A program made the position numbers and the translations under genes. The notes below the pieces were generated by a model. That model was given only the letters and a program-made list of their open reading frames with translations. It ran no database searches and was not told where the DNA came from. From Sorex araneus (taxonomy: Eukaryota > Chordata > Mammalia > Eulipotyphla > Soricidae), in the NCBI RefSeq assembly GCF_027595985.1, contig NC_073302.1:214158689-214222688 (forward strand): 64,000 nucleotides of DNA, read 5' to 3'. This document shows positions 33,101-45,475 of the stretch, piece by piece (positions within the stretch are counted from its first letter, which is position 1; the number at the start of each line of letters is the position of its first letter).

Positions 33101-34798
33101 AGTGTATTTGAATCCAGAACATTATTTTGTTGCCTGTTTCCTTGTCAATTTCTTTTTTATAGCCTAGGGAAAACAGTGAAGATAGGCTCCATTTAAAGTA
33201 ATCTGGAAGGCTTTTGCTCTTCAAGCTCATGTTCTCTCTTGGACAATTATCTTTTTTGCTTGACTTCATGTTTCTTTGCTCGCTTTTTTCCACTCTGGAG
33301 AAGACTGTGTCCTCTCTTACATTCACATTCCTATTTTTCCCTTCGTTACATCTTTCTAAACAAGTTCCATGAAATATAAATTAAAAATAGCTTCACTTAA
33401 ACCATGAAAAAGAAAAAAAGTTACCTAGACTGAATGTAACTTTGCCTTCTATGACAATTATTACAATATTACAATGATGAATACATCACTATACCTTCCC
33501 TGCATCCTGTATAATTATATTCACTGATTATTTTTAATTCTACTATTAATTTTTACATATTGGGTGAAATATATGGTCCTTTCTTATTTTCCTAGTTATA
33601 GGAATTCTGTGAGTTAAAAATACCTACCAGAGGCATTGATAGATTTTTTTCTAGTGTCTCTGGTTGTCTGTCAAAACAATTCTTGTACAAAGGAAACACC
33701 TGTCTTCAATCTAGATATAGGCATTCAAAGAAAGTAGAATTAGCACTAAAAGTTAAACATGATTATATCCACACATGCCATTATTAAACAAATTTAGCAG
33801 CAAGTTGAACTTCTCATTATACAACATGCATACATACATTCATGCGTATATTCATAGCATACAGTTTAAATAACATTGCATTAAAATCATAAAACACCAT
33901 TCTATTCTGAAAATTCAAGAGTTTTTCAATAAAAATTGTATTTAAAACTAAAGAATAAATATTTGATTAAAATATGAGAGAAAACTTTAAAATTACTTTT
34001 GTACTATCAACTATACTATCTATACTATATTTTATACTATATTATCAAGTTTTCTAGTAAATGGATTTCTTAGCTTCTTTTTATGATTTGTTTTGATTTT
34101 TTAACAAATCTTATGTTAGAAAAAATAAATGTCAACTTGTATTTTAAATTTGCCTATTAGCTGACTGTAATCATGATAATCCCACTGGTTATAATCTGAA
34201 AAAGGGCTCATGTCTTAGTAGCAAAAATCCTAAAGAGAAGTAAAGCAAATGACTGTTTTTATAATGCATTATGTAGAACACATAATGGATCAAACTTCTT
34301 CAGAAATTTATCATATGTACTCTGGGTAGTTCAAAATACTTTCATACATTTCCTGAAGAGCTCTAGCCTCTCATGTTTAACCTAAGAATATTAACCAAGT
34401 ACTGCCTTGATTCATAATGCGTGCAAATGAAGTATTTAGTTTGGAGAGTTATTTTGGTGGCAAGAGAAGACAAAATTAAGCTAAATGACCAACATTATGC
34501 ACATTTATGTCGAATTGCTTCACATGTTCATATGATTTATTATTCCTTGAATAAACCAGAGTACCATGCACATGTCTAAAGTAATAGGAATGAAATTGCA
34601 TTATAGTAATTATGTCTCAGTGGACTTTTGTCCACTTATTTGAAAGGAGATGAAATAATTGGTTTTTATAAATTTTTCTCTAGTATTTATACTTTAAATA
34701 CTTTTTATACTTTAAATACACTTTATACCTTTTAAATATTTTTTTAAAATTATTTTTTAAAAATCTAAAAAGCATTTGAAAGTATCTTAAAATTAGAG
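30191..34798. other. Repeat-poor proximal intron 1
   Basis: 4.6 kb with no recognisable SINE or L1 insertion and no coding pattern. AT-rich after 30600. Promoter-proximal depletion of insertions suggests constraint. Confidence 0.45.
32504..32525. repeat. Perfect 9-bp hairpin
   Basis: TTAGTGTTT, four-base loop ATGG, AAACACTAA. No T-run or other transcription signal follows. Confidence 0.8.
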
Positions 34799-34896
34799 TT
34801 CTCTCCCCTTTCTTCCCCTCTCCCACTCCCTTCCTTTCCCTCTCCCCCTCCCTCCCCCCTTCCCCCTCCCCCTCCTCCTCCCCCTTTCTCTCCCTC
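34799..34896. repeat. 100-base polypyrimidine tract
   Basis: Almost pure C/T (one A at 34825) on the + strand of intron 1, with several C5-C6 runs. Such tracts can form triplex (H-DNA). Confidence 0.95.
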
Positions 34897-34899
34897 ATT

Positions 34900-35010
34900 A
34901 TGGGCCTAAAAGAGTGATGCTGTAAGGTCACCTCAGCAGATTTATGGTTCGGTTTTAGCTCCCAATCAAACCCTTACCAACTAAACGCTTTGAGCCACTG
35001 AGCCATGTTT
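34900..35010 (-). mobile_element. Possible old SINE fragment
   Basis: CAATCAAACCCTTACCAACT then TTTGAGCCACTGAGCCATG resembles a reverse tRNA-like head. Weak. Confidence 0.25.
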
Positions 35011-35369
35011 TGGATGCCTAAAATTTCAAGTTTTTAAAGTTACTTTTCAGACTAATTTACATGTGTGGTAGTGAGTGCATTTACTCCCTCACTTTTGAAG
35101 AAGTGTTGTGCTTGCAATAATAGTTCCATACTATTTCAATTCTTTTGTGCTCTCTCATCTGAATTAAATGTTAATCACTTTCTCAAATATATTGAAACCA
35201 TCTATATTGAGAAAAGACCCGTAAATCTCAGAAGATTTTATAACACATAAAAGTAAATCTAGACCTTCAGTCATTGAAAAGAGCAGTTTATCTTCACCTG
35301 TCTGTCTGTCTTTCTCTCATTCCCACCCACCTCTTGATTTAAGCTGTCTTTAAGGAGACCAAATTTTTT

Positions 35370-35530
35370 GGGTTTTTTTTTTCATGCCATGCACAGGGGC
35401 TACTCCTGGCTTTGCACTCAGGAACTACCCCTGGAGGTGCTCAGGGGACCATATGGGATGCTAGGAATCAAATCCAGGTCGGTCTCCTGCAAGGCAAATG
35501 TCCTACCTGCTGTGCTATTGCTCCAGCCCC
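35370..35530 (-). mobile_element. Shrew SINE type A
   Basis: Reverse copy from T-rich tail and ATGCACAGGGGCTACTCCTG to GCTATTGCTCCAGCCCC. The GGGTCACACCC portion near the tail is replaced or deleted (CATGCC). Confidence 0.92.
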
Positions 35531-36235
35531 AACACCTAAGTATTTTTGAGGACCTTTCTGATTCAAAGCTTGACACTAACAATTAATAGGGAACCAGGTA
35601 TTAGGTAACAAGTAGAGTGTGTGTTCTAGAAAAAATATAAAGTAAAACTTGCAGAATATGTTGGAAGTTGAATTTTTGGGGGACAAGATTTAATATTTTC
35701 TGAAAAGTCTATGCATAGTGTTTTAAATCCATGCTTTTTAGGTAAATTATGTGTACCATTGCCATATTTATATCACAAGAGACAGACAAATTCAATATGC
35801 TTTGTTGAAATTATTTATGTCATGGGAGAGCATAAGAACTTAGTATTAGAATAAATATGTTATCTGAATTCACTTATACTCAAAGATTACTTTGATTTTG
35901 TAATCTTACTAAATTTTTAGTAGAAATGCATTATTTTTACTCAGTTTGCTTTACTTGTTTATTTAACTGATTTTTGTAACTTAAAATATTTTTAATTAAA
36001 ATATATTTGCAATGGTATTTCAAAGTAAAGACTTTCAGTACAGGATATCTAGTGGATACCATTTTGAGGATAAAATAGAAAACAGCAAAAAGAGTGTCTT
36101 TAAATATGGCAAGAAAAACTTTCACAAACAATGCATTGAAAGTTTTAGTCCCCAATTATATGCTCAGTTATGACTAAAAATAATGCAGTGACATGATTAA
36201 ATAATTGGGTCTAGTAACTTGTTGTTTCTTTCTTT

Positions 36236-36306
36236 TTTTAATTTTTTTTTTCTTTTATTGAATCACCATGTGGAAAGTTACAAAGGTTTCAGGTTTAAGT
36301 CTCAGT
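36236..36306 (-). mobile_element. L1 3' terminus, about 70 bases
   Basis: T-rich tract then ATTGAATCACCATGTGGAAA and TTTCAGGTTTAAGTCTCAGTT, identical in layout to the 3' tip of the L1 at 5836. Extreme 5' truncation. Confidence 0.85.
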
Positions 36307-37639
36307 TGCTTATTTCTAATAGAGTCGATGAGCAAGCATCATCTCTGAGAAAAAGTAAGGATTTGAGTTGGTTAGGGAGGTGATACTTATATTGTTCAAA
36401 AAATCTGCCACTCATATTTATTGAATAATGAGATTTCTTTAAGGTACTTTTCAGGTTTAGGAGTAAACATAAAGATGCATTAGTCAAAGTTGTACCATAC
36501 CTATAGAAACGATAATTAGTTTTTTTAGTTTCTATAATCACCATCAAGGTTTTGAATCTTATATTTCTCAAATATAAGTTTGAATATAGTCATGTTCCTA
36601 TTAAAGCTTCCATTTGCATGTAAACAATATCATCATATATGAAGTATAGAAAGTGAGTTGAAAACGTACTCTTCCTGTGAGATTTCTACTAACGTCACAA
36701 GAAAAAATTTAAAAAGTCAAGAAACTTCTTGAACAAGATAAAACTTATTTCCTTGCTGAGAAATCAATGTTACATTTTATCTTACATTTCATTCATATTA
36801 ACAGTGAAATATCTCTCCCTGAGTTGCATGCACCTCACTGTCCTGATTGGCATAGCCTTCAGACCAAAGCCGTGCATTGTTGAAATGCGACCTCATTTTA
36901 GTCCAAAGAATACTCTTCTTCTTTAGGTGAGATCAAGGTACTACAGACTGTCTCTTGTTTTATTCTTACAATCAATAGGACATTCTTTCCTAACTCTTCC
37001 ACATTGCATTGACGTCCTTCCAGACGTCCTGGACAGCTTAACTTTAGAAATACGAATACATAATTCCTTAAGAATTTTTCTACCGCTGAGTTTTTCTTTA
37101 ATGACAATTTGTCATCTTAGCCCTTTCTTCTTAAAATGAGAATAGAGAACTGAAAATGAGGGGAGAGAAGAGAAATGAAACTTGGTTGTAGTTGCTTGCT
37201 TTGAGTATTCATATGGTATTTTAAGATATTTATGAAAAAGAAAAACTGTAGGTACAAAACTGGCAACAGAAACTGGCTTTGAATAATCTGTTTTCATAGA
37301 AATACGGCGTATAAAGAAACAAAGATGCGAAGCAAGAGGATATTGTCAGAAAGAACTTTTTGAAACTTGTATTCCCATAGATCAAGTCAGCAAGCCTATT
37401 AAGAACCTCAAATTTTTGCTAAAGTATAAATCCTTGAGATTCAGAAATCATTCGGCTTTAAGATGACCTCACACCTGTATTTGTTTTCTAAGCCTTTTAA
37501 TAGTATATTACATTAATATAAAATGTCAAAAATAAGAAGTATACCTATTAAAATATCTTCTTTATTCAACTCTATTAATTTTAAAGACCTTTATCTCAGA
37601 ATCATGTTTTGAAAATGCAATAATAATTAACTTCATGGG

Positions 37640-37817
37640 CTATTTTTTTTTTTTAATTCTTGGGGCACAAGCATTGGTGTACAGGGCTTACTACTAGCTC
37701 TTTTTTCAGAGATCAGAGATCACACCTTATAGGGTCATATGAGGTGCAGTAAGTAGATGGAAACCAATTTGGTCACAAACAAAAACAAGTTTTTTACCTG
37801 CTGTACTATAACCCCCA
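37640..37817 (-). mobile_element. Old SINE type A relic
   Basis: Reverse copy with T tract, GTGTACAGGGCTTACTACTAG, ATAGGGTCATATGAGGTGCA and CTGCTGTACTATAACCCCC. Diverged, with a short duplication (CAGAGATCAGAGATCA). Confidence 0.6.
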
Positions 37818-40800
37818 TGGATGAGTCTTTAACTCATCAGGTGAAAGTATTACACATCATCTTTCTCAGAGTTTTATTTAAAAAATTGTGTGCACAGATT
37901 TACTAGTTCAGTCAAGCCCTTTTACTGTTTACTTGTATTGTCATAGCACAGAAGTCAACATTACCAAGTTAAGAAGTCAGAACATTTCAGTCTAAAATTT
38001 TTATATGGTTGAAAGCATGGCAACTATGTAACATTGAGAAAAAAATAAAATAAAAAATTGAGAACATTCTATTTCTATACTTATTTTTATTCTACAGTGT
38101 GTTACCCCTCCTGGATGTTTTATCCCCCCCTTTCATTTCCTGCTGATATTATTAATTCAACAATATTTGTTAGACAATTTGAAAACATATGAATTATATT
38201 GTATGCTATCAGAAAAAAAGGAAATAATTTAGGGCAATCAAGATAAGTCCTTTTGGGACTGGAGGTGGTAATTACTGAATACATTTTTGAGAAGGAAGAC
38301 ACAGATGAGAAAAAAAAATGATGAGAGGAAACAGGAATGAATAATTCTGAGGAAGAAACTTTCCATGAATGCCCCTGAGAGAAAGTAATGAATTCAGCAC
38401 TTTGGAGGAAAAATAGAATGTGCGTCTGAAGAACAGTGAAAGAGGTAGGGAATGGGAAAAGGCCTATTTAAGATAAAGGCACACTAGGTCAGGGTGACCA
38501 AGGTGAGACACTTATATTTTGCTTCAGTTGCCATAGCAATAGTTGTATGCTTAAATAGAGGTGACATGACACAACTTATTTAAGAGATCATGTTCACTTC
38601 TGAATGAAGAACAAGAAAAGGCACAGTGCATGCTATTTATGTTACTATAATTGACTTAGAATTTGAGATGTTGGTGACTGGAATAAATACAGCAATAATA
38701 TAGATGAGGAAAAGTTAGAGGAGCGGTTCACATCCTGAAGTTAGGAAGAATTTTCCCAACAAAGTGCAGAATCATGTGATATGTTAAGAGACTAAGGCAT
38801 GAAATGAAACCTCAAAACTATTATTTCACAGGTGAGTAAAACTCTTCTAGGTTGTTTAAAAATGAATACATTCTTGTTGCTGCATCTCTTAGTTATTTTT
38901 ATTTGATAAGTTCTACCCTATGAGTTATGCATGGCTATAAGCAGACCCTGCTGTGTATTTCAGGATTATTATAGCCATTTTCCTCATTACTCCACGTCAT
39001 TCACTTCTCTGTTTAGAATAGAATTAATTAACTACAATCTGTAATATTATTTTATGTTTCTAGTAACATAAAATAGTTGGCAACATTCTAGACATTGTAA
39101 CATATGACAGAATTTATTTTCCTCTTTCTTAAACTATTTTCAATTTGCACTATAGCTGAAAGTATAGGCATATAAGTCTATGTGAATTCTCATTTGTGGC
39201 TTTTCCTTGAGGGAATTCATTGTGTTCAAGGAATAATTTCCTTTTATTGCCCTTACATCCTTAACATGATTGATAAGAATTTGTACTGTCAAATACCTGT
39301 TTAAGAATATTTGATTAAAGGGAGAGCTGTAACAGGAATTATATTGGTTGTACTTGTTATTCTTCTAGAAAACTCTATGAAAGCCCTGCAGGAAAAGAGG
39401 TGGTCAAAGCAGGTAGAAGATAACTGACCAGGTGAAAATTCTAGCAGCCTTGGTCAGTCAGGATTCCTGAATGATAATTCTTCTATATTTATCCACACAT
39501 TCACTATTATAGTCTACATAAAATTTGTATTGTATATTATTATTAAAGAATACATAAAATACATAGTCTATAGCTGAAACTGACTCACTGTGATTTTTTT
39601 TGGATAAAGACAGAAACTAAAAACAACAAAATCCAGAAAAATAATAATTCATGATTTTTTCACTTGAAAAGCTTTGAATTTTACTGACAGTTTTTCACTT
39701 CGCCCCACTACAAAACAAACTTGTTTGGATCTATTGAATTCTTGTTGGAATTAAAAAGGGAAGAGTGAGAGAAGAAGAAAGAACAAGGAAAGAGATTTAA
39801 AACTTACAAAAAGAAAACAATTAACATTGCTAAGGTCTTTAAGAAGAAGGGAATACAATTTTTAAAGTAAAGTTTTTTGATAGTAATGGATTGAATTTGG
39901 CCCTATAATTTTTTCCATTGCTCTTTTTCACTCTTTCCATTCATGTTCCTATTATCTACCTTGACACAACTTCAGTTTTAAAACTTGATGTTCAAAGCTC
40001 CATGCCAATGTATTAACTTCACCTGTCAAACAATTTCATTTGTTTTTTAAAGTCATTTAAACCACCTATGGCCAAAAGCACAGCTCTTAGAAATACAAGT
40101 TCAGTTGCTCTGAAGGAGTATCCTTTAGTCACTCTTTTACATTAAATTGTAAACAGTCTCCTTATGAAAGTAAAGTTCCAGCTGATCAATTAAAATTATC
40201 TGAGAAATTCTATGTGGTCACTGAAGGTAAACAATAACTGAATAGAAAACCAGCTTTCTTTGTTTTTAAACATGGTGTGTCTTTAGCTTAAAGAAGGAAG
40301 TAGTCCTCCATAGACTGTAGATTAAAATAAGGAGCTCCGGAGCCCAAGCATTCAAAGTTTTAAGAAATGCTCAAATACAATGTAGAAACTAGCTATCTGA
40401 ACCAATTTATGTGTTCTGTAAAGAGCTTACATGCAGGTTTCAAAGACATTTGCTAGATCTATGTGCAAAAATCTAATTTGTGTGTAACTTTAAGTTCAGA
40501 CCATTTTTCATTCATGCTGTCAAAAGCCCCTTTAATAATTTGGCTCCCAAATTCCAGTACTAAAATCAACATTATATCCAGAAATAAGTTAAATATGAAA
40601 TAAACACCAAATTTTTATTAAATTTAAGAGTGACTGAACCAAATGGAATTTGAAGCTGGAAGCTTTCACATTAATATTTAATTAGGGACTCACTGTAAAT
40701 TTGTTTGCTGTGTACTTTAGCAGAGGGGTGCCAAAAAGTTTGAAAATAAATTAATCTGAGTAATTGAAAACAGCAGGAAGGGGAAGGGTTACTTGTATAT

Positions 40801-42304
40801 TTGCGAGTATGAGGTATGATTTATGCTCCCTGACTAGAACTCTGCTCACTTCACTTGGAGGTCTGCTGAAGGGCTTTTTTTTCCCCAACCTCTCATAAGA
40901 AAAGTACTATGGGAAAAGGTTCAAAATGAGCATAACGGGGTTATTTATATTTTTTGTAAAGCAAAAAAATAATTACTGACTTCATGCTCAGAATAAAAGA
41001 CATTTGGGCAGGAAACATTCTGACCCCTTGGAACAGACTTAAACTTGTTATAAAGAGCCAAGAAGAATAAACAAAGCTTATTCAGATAACGGTTAAGCTG
41101 GCTGGCGAGCACCTGAAAAACCTAGCAGTAGCAAGAAAATCACTTAAGTCAAAAATAAACTTTGAGATAGGAGCTACTTGAGTTCCCCAAGATTTAGAGA
41201 TGAATGCCAAAGAGGATTAGTAAAACTCCCTTCCGTGTGAAATCTAGCAGTAATGGCTCTATCTCCACATCTCAAACCCATGCTTGAGAGTCACTATGTA
41301 AGTGAGAGTTGAGCTCAAGTCTATAATAAGAATAATGACGTTTCCTTAAAAAGCAGAAAATCATCTAAAAGGACCTGAAGCGGCAATTCTGCCCTCTTTT
41401 CCTCCCTTCTACTGCAAGGGGAGATGATAGCCAAATCCCCCCCCACCTCCTCTCGCTCTATAGTTTCATAGAGGGAAATAGGTTGGCTCGGACTCCTGAG
41501 CTCTCTAGCTCAGAGGAAAAGCTGTTTACATTTCTCTGCTCATCATGGTAGGTAATGGCACTCACACATATTTGACTAACCTTTATGACTTAAAGGGCAA
41601 GATGGAGGGCAAGTTTTGCAAACACCAATGCACATAGCACCCAGACTGGTCAGAGGGTGCTCTGGGAGGCATGCAAGTTACAGAACACCCACAGAATCCA
41701 AGGGGGCAGATGACATCCAGCTGGAGCAGATGGTGGCCTTGCGTGAATGTGTTCCAGGATGCGAGACCTTTAGATAATTCAAGGAATGCCAGGGATTTGA
41801 CTTTTATGAATTGAAGTTTTAAATAGTGCTCATCAAAATAAAAGAAAGAAAACACATACACACACATGCATATGCACACCAGGAAATTAATATTATAGGG
41901 GTCAAAAAGCAAAGGCTGATTGACTCAACACCCAGGCTGACACCCTATGATTCTCTGTGCAATCACTGAGTTTGAGGCATTAAGAGGAGTTTGGACCAGG
42001 TTACATGAAAAGACATTTTTCATGGTTCATTGCAGACAAAAGGTGGCCCTAGAGAGCTAAGCACAATGCTTTGAAATTTGGAGTGTGTTATTATTACAGG
42101 CTTTGGCTTGGGGAAGAATAGAATCAAAGGTATATTTCAATATTGCCTTGCATCTTTATCTTCACAACCTCCTCTCCCTTGTAAAATACAAAGCAGATTC
42201 AGGAGAGAGAAGGTGTATTCAGAAAAAAATATTCTTAATGGTCTGGCATAGGGTCAAGTATTTTAGATTCAATTGTGAGGGCAGGAATGTGCCATTAGAC
42301 ATCA
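37818..42304. other. Repeat-poor intron 1 block
   Basis: Little recognisable repeat sequence apart from the doubtful relic at 38330-38830. No exon-like structure recognised. A frame of 109 codons on the minus strand (41583-41912) has no recognisable product. Confidence 0.4.
38330..38830. other. Possible ancient interspersed repeat, family not identified
   Basis: Purine-rich stretch with phrases such as TTTAAGAGATCATGTTCACTTC and GAATAAATACAGCAATAATA that loosely recall ancient L2/MER-type sequence. Only a repeat-library comparison could settle this. Confidence 0.2.
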
Positions 42305-42360
42305 TCTCAATCTTTCTCTCTGTGTCTCTCATTCTCTCTCTCTTTATTTCTCTCTCAATA
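42305..42360. repeat. (CT)n-rich simple repeat
   Basis: TCTCTC-rich run with TGTG and TTTA interruptions in intron 1. Confidence 0.8.
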
Positions 42361-42789
42361 ATGCTTAGGAAATGTTACAGAGATGATTCTCAAAGCAAGA
42401 GCTCCTCAGAGGTCTCGCAAGAAATATTCTGTGATAAGTAAAAAGCTAGATGCAAAAAAAAAAAGATATTTCTGTGCCACATATAGAACCTGACTGAAAT
42501 GTGGAAGAAAACAGAAGGACCAAAGGGAGAAGAAAAATATACAGAGAAGTGAGGATGGCAGAAAGATGATCCTAATTAGACAAAATATCATGCTCATGCT
42601 AAAACACAAATGGAATCACATTTCAGTTTGTATTTAATCTTCTCATCCTTTGGGAAAGCTGTAACTTACCAAGAATCATGCTTTGTGTTTCAGTATCAGA
42701 ACTTAGTTTGCAGAAGAATTTGTATTTTCAAACAGAATAGTCAAATAAGTCCTATATCCAAGCCACTTACATTTATTTGTGTTTATTTA

Positions 42790-42932
42790 CTTATTTGGGG
42801 GTGGAGTTTTCACCTGGCAGTGCTTGGGGCTATATCTGGCTCTATGCTGAGGAATGACCTTTGATAATGCTCAGAATAATATATGCAGTGCAAGGGATCC
42901 AACCTGGTCAGTGGCATGCAAGTGCAAGTGTT
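42790..42932 (-). mobile_element. Old SINE type A relic
   Basis: Reverse copy: CCTGGCAGTGCTTGGGGCTA, TCTGGCTCTATGCTGAGGAA, GCAGTGCAAGGGATCCAACC. The terminal head is lost before the TA-rich repeat. Confidence 0.6.
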
Positions 42933-42937
42933 TGGAC

Positions 42938-42992
42938 TTATATATTTATATATACATACACACATATGTATTTGTATATATATATATATGAA
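42938..42992. repeat. TA/CA-rich microsatellite
   Basis: TATATTTATATATACATACACACATATG followed by (TA)n; low-complexity sequence after the SINE relic. Confidence 0.8.
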
Positions 42993-43553
42993 AATTCCTC
43001 AATAACCTCAAGTCATCTCCCCCAATGCTAAAATGTTTTATAGCAAAAGTACAGCCATAAAAATAAAAAGTTGACTTTCATATAATAGATTATTATCTAA
43101 ACTCTAGAATTTATCAGAATTTTGCCAATTTATACACCAATAATCTGGTTCTGTCTCAGCATCCACTCAGTAATTTAGTGCTATATTGTCACCATATCTC
43201 CTCTGACTTCTTGCAACTCTGGCTTTAGCTATTTTCATAAAATGGGTTTATTTGAAAAATGCTGCTCATATTTTTATAGAATGGTCCACAATTTTGGATT
43301 GTCTGATTTTTTTTCCTGGTCATATACTTTTGATAGGAATATAACGTGCAGAAGTACACTGTTGGCAGTATATGGTATCAAGAGATGGCTTCCCATTTGT
43401 CCTATTATTGGTGAGACCATTGGTTGCCTCAATTACTTGAGTAGTGACATTCTCATTCTTTGTAAAGTTACTGACACTATTCTTTCTGTATAAAAGTATC
43501 ATTTCTTATCACATGAATACAAACTGGAAAATATTAATTTTATAATGTTTGTA

Positions 43554-43711
43554 GCACTGTAGCACTATCTTTCCGTTATACATCGATTTGCTTGAGCGGG
43601 CACTAGTAACGTCTCCATTGTGAGACTTGTTGTTATTGTTTTTGGCATATTGAATACAACACGGATAGCTTGCCAAGCTCTGCCGTGCAGGTAGGATACT
43701 CTCGGTAGCTA
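43554..43711 (-). mobile_element. Shrew SINE type B, 5'-truncated, joined to U6
   Basis: Type-B body and tail in reverse orientation, including the conserved TTTTTGGCATATTGAATAC block. It stops in the internal AGCTACCGAGAG region, without the tRNA-like head, and meets the 5' end of the U6 pseudogene after about one base. A 12-base near-repeat, ATAATGTTTGTA at 43542-43553 and ATAATGGTTGTA at 43812-43823, brackets the SINE and U6 together. Confidence 0.88.
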
Positions 43712-43811
43712 GTGTTTGCTTTAGCAGCACATATACTTAAAATTGGAACAATACAGACAGGATTAGCATGGCCCTTGTGCAAACATCACAAGCAGATTTA
43801 TAAAGCGTTCC
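43712..43811 (+). pseudogene. U6 snRNA processed pseudogene
   Basis: Nearly full-length U6 spliceosomal RNA. It shows the 5' GTGxTxGCTT start, the invariant AGCAGCACATATAC block, TTAGCATGGCCC, and the 3' AAGCGTTCCATA end, with scattered substitutions and a one-base insertion after ATATACT. A genuine U6 gene needs an upstream PSE and TATA box; here the upstream sequence is a truncated antisense SINE, so this is a retropseudogene. The 3' end runs into the right target-site duplication (43812-43823). Confidence 0.92.
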
Positions 43812-44293
43812 ATAATGGTTGTAATATCTAAAATTATCATTTTTTTTTACAGATTGTTTTTTCTTTGGTCAGAATCTTTCAAATTGGTTCCTCAACGATT
43901 TTGATATATATTTTTTCAGCATTTTATTTCTTTCTAAAATTCTCAGGGTGATTCAATATAAGTTCATCTTGCATTTCCCTGTTACTTTTCCATGTGACAT
44001 TTATTTTTTATTACTAAGAGAAATTTCATAAGCTATTAAAACTTCAGTGATATTCAATGGATGCACACTCAAGTATCAAAAGATTATCTTAATGATAATA
44101 AAAACTGCATGAACAAAATATATTTTAATTCAAATAGAGTGTTCACAGAAGGATTGGTTATTTAACAAATGAAATTCTGCATTAGCTTGATTGTGGTTAT
44201 AACTTAATATAAAGGCTTAACTTAATATAAATGTCTTCAAAATTTAAATCTGTTTATTAAACAAAATATATGATTTATGAGATCTATTAGTAT

Positions 44294-45047
44294 CACTGTC
44301 ACTGTATCACTGTCATCTCATGTTTCGTCAATTTACTCAAGCAGACACCAGTAACATCTCTATTACACTCGGCCCTGAGATTTTAGCAGCCTCTCCTTAT
44401 TCATCTTTCCCAACAATTTGAGGCTCTTTCAGGGTCAGGGGAATGAGACCTATCGTTACTGTTTTTGGCATATTGAATATGTCACAGTTAGCTTGCCAGG
44501 CTTTGTCGCGCAGGTGAGCTACTCTCAGTAGCTCACCAGACTCTCCAAGAGGTATGTATATATCTGTTACTGTATTGGGGATATGAATACACCACGGGGA
44601 GCTTTCCAGGCTCTCCTAAGTAGGCAATAGACTCTCAATAGCTTGTCACATTCTCCAAGAGGGAGAACTAGGCTATTAGATGTCTGGGAGCTTGGTTTTA
44701 TAGTCTCTGGATGTTGGCCGTTGGTGGGATTACAGGGCACCGGGGGCAGTTCCTAAGTGTGAACGCCTAGATACTGGAAAATGGGGGATCTGGGTGAAAG
44801 AGGCCCAGTCTCGATTTGAGCAGGCTTGGAGATCTCAGCCCTAGGTCCCACATACCTGGGTTCCTCTGCCAGTTCTTTCATGCATGAGGCTTGTCTGAAT
44901 GTGTGAAGAGTGGCCTTGAGCATGGCTGTGGCTGGGTTCTTCAACTCTTGAGGTTCTGCTTGGGGCGGGAAGAGGGAACACATCTTGAAACTAAACAAAA
45001 TTAAACTAAACTATACTAAACTAAACTAAACATATGAAACTAACAAA
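44294..45047. mobile_element. Composite shrew retroposon, copy 1 (type-B-like segment + unique module)
   Basis: A perfect 12-bp duplication, ATCTATTAGTAT, at 44282-44293 and 45048-45059 flanks the unit. Left to right it holds reverse-oriented type-B SINE tail sequence interrupted by about 90 unrelated bases (about 44365-44450), further type-B-like GGCATAT/AGCTTGCCAGGC segments to about 44665, a module of about 300 bp (about 44694-44990) shared with the copy at 56.9-57.3 kb, and an (AAACT)n-like A-rich run (44990-45047). The A-rich end suggests + orientation; the type-B tail at the left end would suggest the opposite, so strand is left open. No coding capacity is visible. I do not recognise a named family. 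Confidence 0.7.
44990..45047. repeat. (AAACT)n-like A-rich run at end of composite element
   Basis: Imperfect AAACT/ACTAA pentamer repeats occupy the right end of composite copy 1 and stop at the right target-site duplication. Confidence 0.75.
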
Positions 45048-45475
45048 ATCTATTAGTATGTTCTAATTTTTCTTATGAGAAAGACTGTGTGAGGAAATAT
45101 TTTAAAGGCATCTCTACCCTTGAGATGCTTTCTAACTCAGATATGGAAACACTATGCAAGCATAAGGAAGTCATGAAAGGAATCATTGCAGAGAGTTTGA
45201 TTATACCTGGCAGGTAAAAATTAGTGCTATTAGAATTCTACATATTTTGGGTGGAGAATGAGCAGAAAATGATGTGCCAAAGATACTAACCATGTTTGGT
45301 CTTATGCTAGTCTAAACTAAATGGCAGTTTTCTACCATGTCATATTGAAAGATTTCATAGATGATATGGATTTTATTGATAGAAGACAGACACATTTTTA
45401 TGTTTCTAATGATAATAGTGAGAAGACATATATTAATTTTAGAATCTTGTCTCATTTCTGAGATACGAGAATAGT

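Noticed and set aside
43712-43811. Functional U6 snRNA gene.
   Set aside because: Multiple substitutions in invariant positions, and the upstream sequence is a SINE with no PSE or TATA element.
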